From: JAZQLP01 sp045542755
GTDB lineage: Bacteria; Bacillota; Clostridia; Oscillospirales; UBA644
Direction: 5' to 3'
Length of the DNA stretch: 12,470 bases
Assembly: GCA_045542755.1 (NCBI GenBank)
Contig: JAZQLP010000038.1
Span: 1 to 12,470 of the forward strand
The position numbers were made by a program, and so were the translations under genes. Under the pieces are notes generated by a model that was not told the DNA's origin, did no database searches, and saw only the letters and a list, made by a program, of their open reading frames with translations. Positions 7,118-12,470 of the stretch are shown piece by piece (the first letter of the stretch is position 1; every line of letters begins with the position of its first letter).

Positions 7118-8449
7118 TTAGTCCAGGGGAATGTTAACGATGTAATCGGAAACGTCGTTAGCAGCGATGAACTCATCCCACTTATCAACAGCGTTAGCCT
7201 CAAACTTCTTAAGGGTTGCAGCGGAAGCAGCGTCCTTAGCGCCAGAAGCGGTAGTGCCTGCGGTAAGGGATGCAGAAACGCCGATGTTGTAGGTTTCGCC
7301 TACGTTATAAGAAGTCTGAGAAATGGTCCAGTACTGGGAAGTAGCCTTGGGCTCTGCAGAGGGAGCGGTATTGGTGAGCATATCTTCTTCGGAATCGTAG
7401 AAAGCAATGTCGCCGCTTCTCTTTACGCAGATAGAATATTCAAATCCGTCACCGGTAACGGTAACTAAGGAGTTCTTTTCGTTATAAGTAGCAGTACCGC
7501 CGTTAAGATAGCCTGCAACGTAAACGTTACCGCTGAGGTCGCAAACAACCTTTCTGGTAACAGCGTTTTCGCCGGTGATCATATCGGTGGTGGTCAGAGC
7601 CATACCGTAATCAAATTCCTGAGAGGAAACGATCTGGTAGGGATACCAGGTGTTCTTCATAGCCTTAGTGGCCTTCTGGAAAGAGAGGGGAATGGAACGA
7701 ATGGACCATTCGTTGAGAAGAAGAGACATACTGTCATTCATGGTAAACTGAGGAAGTATGGTCATAGGAGTAGCCTTGTCAAGCTCCTGGCCTGCCTTGT
7801 CCTCATTGGATTCAAAGGATGTAATAAAAGCATCGGTTATTTCAGCAACGTATGTGCCGGGAGCAGCAATATCCTCTATAATGGGGAAGTCCTGAAGATC
7901 TCTGCTGGGAATACCTACTATATCAAATTTAGTATCAGCACTGATGGAACCGACACTCATTATCATATAAATATTGTCTATAAAGTTGATTTCAACAGGA
8001 GACTTACCCTTTATAGTAAAGGACTTGCCTTCGGGAACGGATGCAGAGAACATTCTACCGTCGGAAGAGTTGTTTTCAAGACGGGTAACGCCTCTTACGT
8101 TTTCAGCACCGGGGGTGAAGTCTGCTGCCCAGAGCTCTTCGCCGCCCTTACCGTTGGAAACGGAGGTTTCAAGGAAGAACACAACGTCGTCAAGGGTCTT
8201 GGCAACGGAGCCGTCTTCAGCAAGAATGCCGAGGTCAAGGCTCATATCTTCGTCAGCTTCGGTGTAGGATTCTGCACCGATAGCATTGGGGTTAACTACG
8301 ATGTTGGAGTCGAAGCTCTTGATCCAACGCTGCTGGGAAGCAGAGCTGTTAACTACGTCAGCGCAGGTAAAATTATTACCGCCGCCACAGCCTGCAAATA
8401 CAGCAAGGACAAGCGCAACAACCATGATTGAACTAAAAATTCTTTTCAA
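7118..8449 (-). CDS. Unrecognised secreted lipoprotein
   Basis: A 443-residue protein that I cannot assign to a family. It starts with a textbook lipoprotein signal: MKR, a hydrophobic segment (residues 4-19) and FAGC with the lipid-bearing cysteine at C21, followed by a glycine linker, so it should be anchored on the outer face of the membrane. The rest is polar, rich in Ser, Thr, Asp and Val, with no transmembrane segment and only a few cysteines; several stretches look like beta-sheet domains. An Ala/Thr/Ser-rich linker lies near residues 385-410. The TTG at 8449 is preferred as start because AAAGGAG lies eight bases upstream; in-frame ATGs at 8467 and 8494 have no good ribosome site and would lengthen the charged n-region. 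It has its own promoter and terminator, so neighbours give no functional hint. Confidence 0.72.
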   Translation of the reverse strand: MKRIFSSIMVVALVLAVFAGCGGGNNFTCADVVNSSASQQRWIKSFDSNIVVNPNAIGAESYTEADEDMSLDLGILAEDGSVAKTLDDVVFFLETSVSNGKGGEELWAADFTPGAENVRGVTRLENNSSDGRMFSASVPEGKSFTIKGKSPVEINFIDNIYMIMSVGSISADTKFDIVGIPSRDLQDFPIIEDIAAPGTYVAEITDAFITSFESNEDKAGQELDKATPMTILPQFTMNDSMSLLLNEWSIRSIPLSFQKATKAMKNTWYPYQIVSSQEFDYGMALTTTDMITGENAVTRKVVCDLSGNVYVAGYLNGGTATYNEKNSLVTVTGDGFEYSICVKRSGDIAFYDSEEDMLTNTAPSAEPKATSQYWTISQTSYNVGETYNIGVSASLTAGTTASGAKDAASAATLKKFEANAVDKWDEFIAANDVSDYIVNIPLD

Positions 8450-8554
8450 AGTAAGTGCTCCTTTCATTGTGAGAAAGCGGCAGAAGAAGACCAACGGCCA
8501 TATCTGCCGAGCTTTGTTCAGACGTTTTATAGAATTTAATATTCTGACGAATAC

Positions 8555-8583
8555 ATTGTATCATATTTTATTAAAGATGTCAA
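8555..8583 (-). promoter_or_regulatory. Sigma-A type promoter of the lipoprotein gene
   Basis: On the minus strand TTGACA (8578-8583) and TACAAT (8555-8560) are separated by exactly 17 bases. The start point would be near 8548, leaving a leader of about 100 bases before the TTG start. Upstream of the -35 lies an A/T-rich inverted repeat (8595-8603 with 8620-8628) that could act as an UP-element-like tract. Confidence 0.82.
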
Positions 8584-8645
8584 TACAAAAAAGGCTCAAA
8601 AAAAGTCCCACATTTCAAATTTTTTGAGGACAGCAGAAAAGTCGG

Positions 8646-8682
8646 GGAGTTTGGCGAAAAGAATAAATCTGTGTCAAACTCC
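8646..8682 (+). repeat. Inverted repeat upstream of the microprotein gene
   Basis: GGAGTTTG (8646-8653) and CAAACTCC (8675-8682) are exact inverted copies; further pairing inward (one C-G, two wobbles) gives an 11-pair stem with a 15-base loop. It may be an operator or part of a structured leader. No clear -35/-10 pair for the plus strand was found in 8630-8740. Confidence 0.4.
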
Positions 8683-8708
8683 ATCGATATTGCATATCAT
8701 TGTAGTAT

Positions 8709-8731
8709 GAGAAGGATCTTCAGATCCTCTC
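8709..8731 (+). promoter_or_regulatory. Leader hairpin before the microprotein gene
   Basis: GAGAAGGATC and GATCCTCTC pair around the loop TTCA with one bulged A. It ends 10 bases before the AAGGAGG ribosome site of the 29-residue gene. There is no U-tract, so it is not a terminator; an RNA-stabilising or regulatory 5' hairpin is plausible. Confidence 0.45.
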
Positions 8732-8756
8732 ACATAAAAATAAGGAGGATGACATC

Positions 8757-8846
8757 ATGTGTATGAATAACTACTGCTTCTGGACTCTCCTCATCGCAGC
8801 TCTCATCGTATACTGCTGTGGCGGCGGCTGTGGCTGCGACAGATAA
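8757..8846 (+). CDS. Cysteine-rich small membrane microprotein (29 residues)
   Basis: The ATG at 8757 follows a perfect AAGGAGG (8742-8748) at eight bases, and the frame ends at TAA 8844-8846. The product is a short polar start (MCMNNYC), a hydrophobic stretch (about residues 8-19, FWTLLIAALIVY) and a tail CCGGGCGCDR. Six of 29 residues are cysteine (2, 7, 20, 21, 25, 27). The hydrophobic stretch is short but could span or anchor in the membrane, with the Cys/Gly tail on one side. A terminator follows at 8894-8935, so it forms its own transcription unit. The optimal ribosome site, proper terminator and low-complexity but ordered composition support a real gene. Function is not recognised; small sporulation-type membrane peptides, metal-binding tails or a modified peptide precursor are possible, but no modification enzyme is near. 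Confidence 0.72.
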   Translation: MCMNNYCFWTLLIAALIVYCCGGGCGCDR

Positions 8847-8893
8847 AACATCCCTTAAAGCGTGACTAAAAAACAAGGAATACTAAATCCCTC

Positions 8894-8935
8894 GGGCCAT
8901 TCTCCCCAGTACCTGCGGGAGAATGACCCTTTTTT
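8894..8935 (+). terminator. Rho-independent terminator after the microprotein gene
   Basis: Bases 8894-8906 and 8917-8929 form a 13-pair stem with one mismatch and a ten-base loop, followed directly by six T. It lies 47 bases past the microprotein stop and separates it from mazF. Confidence 0.88.
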
Positions 8936-9018
8936 AATTCTCTTGGTGAATATAAGCTGAAAATCCGTGAAAAATATAATCAGGCGTAACCAATAAATGA
9001 AAGGACGGAACAGCAAAG

Positions 9019-9411
9019 ATGACCCACTCCGTTAAAAGAGGAGATATTTTTTACGCAGATCTCAGCCCCGTAGTGGGCTCCGAGCAGGGCGGGATACGCC
9101 CCGTGCTGATAATACAAAACGACGTTGGAAACAAACATAGCCCCACGGTAATAGCTGCGGCAATAACCAGCCGCCTTAACAAAACAAAACTCCCCACCCA
9201 CATAGAGGTCGATGCTTCTCTTTACGGTTTATCAAAAGACTCGGTAGTACTTTTGGAGCAAATTCGTACCATAGATAAACAGCGACTTCGTGAAAAGATG
9301 GGGCACCTTGATACGGGGATGATGTACCTTATAGATAAGGGCATAAGCGTAAGCTTTGGCCTTGAAACACCCGCCACCTCTCCCCTGCCCTCGGGGAATT
9401 CAACTCAATAA
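9019..9411 (+). CDS. mazF: MazF/PemK-family endoribonuclease toxin, EndoA-like
   Basis: A 130-residue member of the MazF/PemK/NdoA family, which cuts single-stranded RNA at short sequence motifs. VKRGDIFYADLSPVVGSEQGG, RPVLIIQND, PTVIAAAITS, LPTHIEVD and LLEQIRTIDKQRL follow B. subtilis EndoA (NdoA) closely. The catalytic pair of that enzyme, Arg25 and Thr48, corresponds to R27 and T50 here, so it should be active. About 15 residues (ETPATSPLPSGNSTQ) extend past the usual end. AAAGGA lies 13 bases before the ATG, a weak spacing. A TATAAT at 8975-8980 could be a -10 box but has no convincing -35. The usual upstream antitoxin gene (mazE/ndoAI) is absent: only 83 bases lie between the preceding terminator and this start, and the downstream gene is on the other strand. 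Confidence 0.93.
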   Translation: MTHSVKRGDIFYADLSPVVGSEQGGIRPVLIIQNDVGNKHSPTVIAAAITSRLNKTKLPTHIEVDASLYGLSKDSVVLLEQIRTIDKQRLREKMGHLDTGMMYLIDKGISVSFGLETPATSPLPSGNSTQ

Positions 9412-9412
9412 C

Positions 9413-9444
9413 AAAAAAAATCCCTTCGTTTGAAGGGATTTTTT
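9413..9444. terminator. Bidirectional terminator between mazF and the SLOG gene
   Basis: AAAAAATCCCTTC (9415-9427) pairs perfectly with GAAGGGATTTTTT (9432-9444) around the loop GTTT. Both strands end in a U-tract, so it serves the two converging genes. It overlaps the first two bases of the minus-strand gene's stop codon. Confidence 0.88.
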
Positions 9445-10066
9445 AATTATCAAAGGGAGTTTTTATATTAGGAAGGAAATCACGGGGGTTCAGGGTTACC
9501 ATATCCAGATTTTTCCTCTTTGCCATTCCTACGGTAGCGGCTGTTCCACCCTTGGGGCTGCCGTCATAAACGGCAATTATCCTGGAGGCGTGGTTAACCA
9601 TAAAAGCATCCCTTACTATGGGAGCCTGACGGGAAGGCGCCTGACAAACAACGTATACCCTCTCGCAAAGCTTAAGGATATCCTCGTACCTCTCCTTCTC
9701 CCAACCATACCAGCCGGAGGACTGATTCATATAGGGAATAGCGGCAAAAAGCTTGATGTCGTCGTGAAAATACTTGAGCCTAAGAACTTCCATTGCCGCC
9801 CATGTATCTACACCCAGAGCCATGCCGCAAAGGTAGTTTCTGTACCCCAAGCGGTAGCTTTCCTCCACAGCCTCCCCTATTGCCGCCCTCAAACTAAGGC
9901 AGGCAGGGTCGCTTTCACCGTGGAAGGGAAGCTTTGCAGGACGGTGACCCGTAAAGGTGCAAACGGGGGCAGAAAATGACACGTCGTCAACGTTATGCAC
10001 GTACTTAATTTCTCCGATTTTCCGGATAATGTTCAGATAGTGCATGTAAATTTCACTAAATCCCAT
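9443..10066 (-). CDS. SLOG-domain protein, DUF1273/YpsA-like
   Basis: A 207-residue protein with the SLOG Rossmann-like fold of the YpsA/DUF1273 group, thought to bind a nucleotide-derived ligand. CTFTGHRPAKLPF (GHRP at 40-43), YLCGMALGVDTWAAMEVLRL and GSPKGGTAAT (169-178, the phosphate-binding Gly-rich turn) are the family hallmarks. Residues 1-35 (MGFSEIYMHYLNIIRKIGEI onward) precede the first core strand, whereas most family members start almost at that strand. The start at 10066 is fixed by AAGGAGGT about seven bases upstream; an ATG at 10090 lies upstream of that site. B. subtilis YpsA is linked to cell division and stress; the role here is unknown. No promoter was seen, so read-through past the PFOR terminator is possible. 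Confidence 0.85.
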   Translation of the reverse strand: MGFSEIYMHYLNIIRKIGEIKYVHNVDDVSFSAPVCTFTGHRPAKLPFHGESDPACLSLRAAIGEAVEESYRLGYRNYLCGMALGVDTWAAMEVLRLKYFHDDIKLFAAIPYMNQSSGWYGWEKERYEDILKLCERVYVVCQAPSRQAPIVRDAFMVNHASRIIAVYDGSPKGGTAATVGMAKRKNLDMVTLNPRDFLPNIKTPFDN

Positions 10067-10088
10067 TTTCTTACCTCCTTCCTTTTTC

Positions 10089-10123
10089 AAAAAGTGTCGC
10101 CGATAGGGTCGGCGGGACTTTTT
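10089..10123 (-). terminator. Rho-independent terminator after PFOR
   Basis: Bases 10089-10103 pair with 10109-10123 in a 15-pair stem with one mismatch and one wobble, around TAGGG. A/T arms on both sides give a U-tract on either strand. It lies 29 bases past the PFOR stop and directly upstream of the SLOG gene's ribosome site. Confidence 0.8.
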
Positions 10124-10152
10124 TATTTCAGTTAACTGTTAGTTTGACCGAA

Positions 10153-12295
10153 TTATTCAGCGTCAAGATCAACGAGGTGATCGTACTTCTGCTTAGCCTG
10201 CTTTTCTGCCTTCTCGAAGAGAGCTTCTGCTCTGTCGGGGAAGGAACGGGTAAGAGAAGAGTAACGAACTTCGCTCTTGATGAAGTCTGCGTAGCTTTCG
10301 GTGGGAGCCTTGCTGTCGAGAGTGAAGGCCTTTTCTCCTGCTTCGGCCTTTCTGGGGTCGTAGCGGAAGGTATGCCAGTAACCGGAAGCAACAGCCTTCT
10401 TGGTTTCTGCCATGGAGTTGCCCATGCCACCCTTAATACCGTGGTTGATACAGGGAGCGTAAGCGATGATGATGGAAGGACCGTGATAAGCTTCAGCTTC
10501 AGCGATAGCCTTAACAGCCTGAGCCTGGTCGTAACCCATAGCGATGGAAGCAACGTAAACGTAGCCGTAGCTCATTGCTATAGCAGCGAGGTCCTTCTTC
10601 TTGGTGCCCTTACCTGCAGCAGCGAACTGTGCAACAGCACCGGTAGGAGTAGACTTGGAGGACTGACCGCCGGTGTTGGAGTAAACTTCGGTATCGAATA
10701 CCATGATGTTTACGTCTTCGCCGGAAGCGATAACGTGGTCAAGACCGCCAAAGCCGATATCATAAGCCCAGCCGTCGCCACCGAAGATCCACATGGACTT
10801 CTTGGTGAGCATATCAGCGGAGTCAACTACTTCCTTAGCGAGGGGACAACCCTGAGCGGCGATATCCTTGCAAAGAGCGAGGAGCTTTTCGCCTGCAGCC
10901 TTGGAGCCGGCAGCGTCTTCGATGTTTTCAAGCCATTCGTTACCTGCAGCCTTGAGCTCTTCGGAAGCTCTTTCGTCAGCAATAAGAGTTCTTACTACGT
11001 CAGCAAGCTTATCTCTTCTCTGCTTAACTGCAAGGAACATACCGTAACCGTATTCAGCGTTATCCTCGAAGAGGGAGTTAGCCCAAGCAGGACCGTGGCC
11101 CTTCTTGTTTACGGTGTAGGGAGTAGAGGGAGCAGAACCGCCCCAGATGGAAGAACAACCGGTAGCGTTAGCAATATACATTCTGTCGCCGAAGAGCTGG
11201 GTGATGAGCTTAGCGTAGGGAGTTTCACCACAACCGGGACAAGCGCCGTTGAACTCGAGGAGGGGCTGCTTGAACTGGGAGCCCTTAACGGATACTTCAT
11301 TGAAGGGAAGTTCCTTATCGGAAACCTTCTTATGAGCGTAGTTGAAGTTGGTCTGCTCTTCGATCTGAGTATCGAGGGGCTTCATAACGAGAGCCTTGTT
11401 CTTGGAGGGACATACGTTAGCGCAGAGGCCACAACCGGTACAGTCAAGAACGGATACCTTGATAGCGAAGGAAAGACCTTCGGTGCCCTTACCGATCATC
11501 TTCTTTGCAGAGAATCCTTCGGGAGCTGCTGCAAGTTCTTCTTCGTTAAGAACGAAGGGTCTGATTACGGCGTGGGGACATACCAGAGAACACTGGTTAC
11601 ACTGGATACAGTTTTCGGTAACCCAAACGGGAACGTCAACAGCGATACCTCTCTTTTCGAAAGCAGCGGTACCCTGGGGAAGAGTTCCGTCGGGATGCTT
11701 AGCAAATACGGAAACGGGGATTTCGTCACCCTTCTGAGCGTTGGAGGGAACGAGAACTTCTTCAACGTATTCCTTGAGGAAGCCTTCAGCGTCAGCAATG
11801 GAGCTTTCAACCTTTACGTCCTCTGCAGTAGCCCAGGATGCGGGATAAGCGATTTCCTTAACGTTTTCAATACCCTTTTCAATAGCGGCATAGTTCTGGT
11901 CAACAACTGCCTGACCCTTCTTGCCGTAGCTCTTAACAACAGCTTCCTTCATGTACTTAACAGCGTCGTCAAGAGGAATAATGTTTGCAATCTTGAAGAA
12001 TGCAGACTGGAGAATCATGTTGATTCTGTTGCCGAGGCCGATTTCACGAGCGATGCCTACGCCGTCAACGGTGTAGAGCTTAACGCCTCTCTGAGCGATA
12101 TCTCTCTTGAACTTGCCGGGAAGTCTTTCGGTAAGCTCTTCAACGGACCAGTCGGTGTTGAGAAGGAGGTTAGCGCCTTCCTTGAGATCAGCGGTGATAT
12201 CGTACTTGGTAACGTAAGAAATGTTATGACAAGCAACGAAGTCAGCCTTATTTACATAGTAGGTGGACTTGATGGGATCCTTACCGAATCTCAGG
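10153..12295 (-). CDS. nifJ: Pyruvate:ferredoxin (flavodoxin) oxidoreductase, C-terminal part
   Basis: The last 714 codons of a single-chain PFOR, which splits pyruvate with CoA to acetyl-CoA and CO2 and reduces ferredoxin; central to anaerobic energy metabolism. The family is about 1,170-1,190 residues, so roughly 460 N-terminal residues are missing because real sequence ends at 12295. The visible part starts in LRFGKDPIKSTYYVNKADFVACHN. Two 4Fe-4S ferredoxin motifs follow, CIQCNQCSLVCP (11575-11610) and CTGCGLCANVCP (11407-11442). The thiamine-diphosphate domain has CPGCGE (11224-11241), ATGCSS, GDGWAYDIGFGGLDHV and NTGGQSSKSTP; C of YAPCINHG (10450-10452) completes the proximal cluster. 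Two CxxC-type cysteines plus ATGC and YAPC match the four ligands known in D. africanus PFOR. An apparent ATG at 12411 lies in artefact sequence and must not be used. Confidence 0.95.
12205..12295. repeat. First (genomic) copy of an exact 91-base direct repeat
   Basis: This stretch codes for PFOR residues and is repeated without a mismatch at 12380-12470, an offset of 175 bases. The match stops at the left at 12204/12379 and runs to the window end. This copy joins seamlessly to the PFOR reading frame and is the genuine one. Confidence 0.95.
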
Positions 12296-12379
12296 AAGTC
12301 GGATCGTAGCCATGTCGTTCTGTGAGCCAAGGAGTTGTTCCATGGAGTTGTCTTCCTAAGACCGCTTGGCCTCCGACTT
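12296..12379. other. DNBSEQ (BGI/MGI) library adapter with 10-base index, not genomic
   Basis: The 84 bases split as 42 + 10 + 32. Plus-strand 12296-12337 begins AAGTCGGATCGTAGCCATGT and matches, from memory, the full 42-base DNBSEQ read-2 adapter. The reverse complement of 12348-12379 begins AAGTCGGAGGCCAAGCGGTC and matches the 32-base read-1 adapter. Bases 12338-12347 (TTCCATGGAG) sit where the sample index belongs. The segment breaks the PFOR frame and has no protein or regulatory meaning. Confidence 0.95.
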
Positions 12380-12470
12380 CTTGGTAACGTAAGAAATGTT
12401 ATGACAAGCAACGAAGTCAGCCTTATTTACATAGTAGGTGGACTTGATGGGATCCTTACCGAATCTCAGG
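12380..12470. repeat. Second, artefactual copy of the 91-base repeat
   Basis: Identical to 12205-12295 and placed directly after the adapter. It is a re-read of the same library insert, not a tandem duplication in the genome. Being shifted by 175 bases (not a multiple of three), it is out of frame with PFOR and produces the false start MLVITFLTLP at 12411. Confidence 0.92.

Noticed and set aside
8595..8628. Inverted repeat CTCAAAAAA/TTTTTTGAG as a terminator
   Set aside because: The stem is almost only A-T, the loop is 16 bases, and no gene ends nearby on either strand; it lies upstream of a promoter.
8757..10066. A new defence island made of the microprotein, MazF and the SLOG protein
   Set aside because: The three genes are separated by terminators and lie on two strands, and no effector, nuclease partner or phage gene is nearby; co-localisation alone is weak evidence.
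10144..12309. A 721-codon open frame on the plus strand
   Set aside because: It is antisense to PFOR over its whole length; it has no ribosome site and its product has no recognisable motif. Biased codon use on the opposite strand keeps the frame open.
12205..12470. Tandem duplication or mobile-element target repeat at the PFOR 5' side
   Set aside because: The spacer between the copies is a library adapter and the second copy ends at the window edge, so the repeat is technical.

Overview
The window looks like the end of a metagenomic contig from a gut-type anaerobic member of the Clostridia (Oscillospiraceae or a relative). This is inferred from strong Shine-Dalgarno sequences, sigma-A type promoters, an argCJBDF operon, a B. 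subtilis EndoA-like MazF, a YpsA-type SLOG protein and a pyruvate:ferredoxin oxidoreductase (PFOR). No rRNA, tRNA, CRISPR array, insertion sequence or phage gene was seen.

Layout: (1) 1-1586, minus strand: a cytoplasmic metallophosphatase/5'-nucleotidase-like gene with its own promoter and probably a terminator cut by the window edge. (2) 1589-6901, minus strand: a compact arginine operon argC-argJ-argB-argD-argF, from a perfect consensus promoter (TTGACA-N17-TATAAT) overlapped by an ARG-box-like operator to a strong terminator. It covers N-acetylglutamate to citrulline with acetyl recycling by ArgJ; carAB, argG and argH are not in the window. (3) 7073-8583, minus strand: a monocistronic unit for an unrecognised lipoprotein, with a consensus-like promoter, a probable TTG start and a terminator. 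(4) 8640-9444, plus strand: a 29-residue cysteine-rich, probably membrane-anchored microprotein with its own terminator, then a MazF toxin homologue with no visible antitoxin. (5) 9443-10066, minus strand: a SLOG/DUF1273 (YpsA-like) protein with an N-terminal extension. (6) 10089-12295, minus strand: the C-terminal 60% of PFOR, cut by the end of real sequence.

The last 175 bases are not genomic. Bases 12296-12379 match, from memory, the DNBSEQ (BGI/MGI) library adapter pair around a 10-base index, and 12380-12470 is an exact second copy of 12205-12295. The structure insert, adapter, same insert is what a circular library template read past one full turn would give. Any gene call starting in 12296-12470, including a PFOR start at 12411, is an artefact.

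I found no convincing new multi-gene system. The best biological leads are the cysteine-rich microprotein with its structured upstream region, the apparently solitary MazF, the unrecognised lipoprotein, and the cluster of inverted repeats upstream of the arginine operon.
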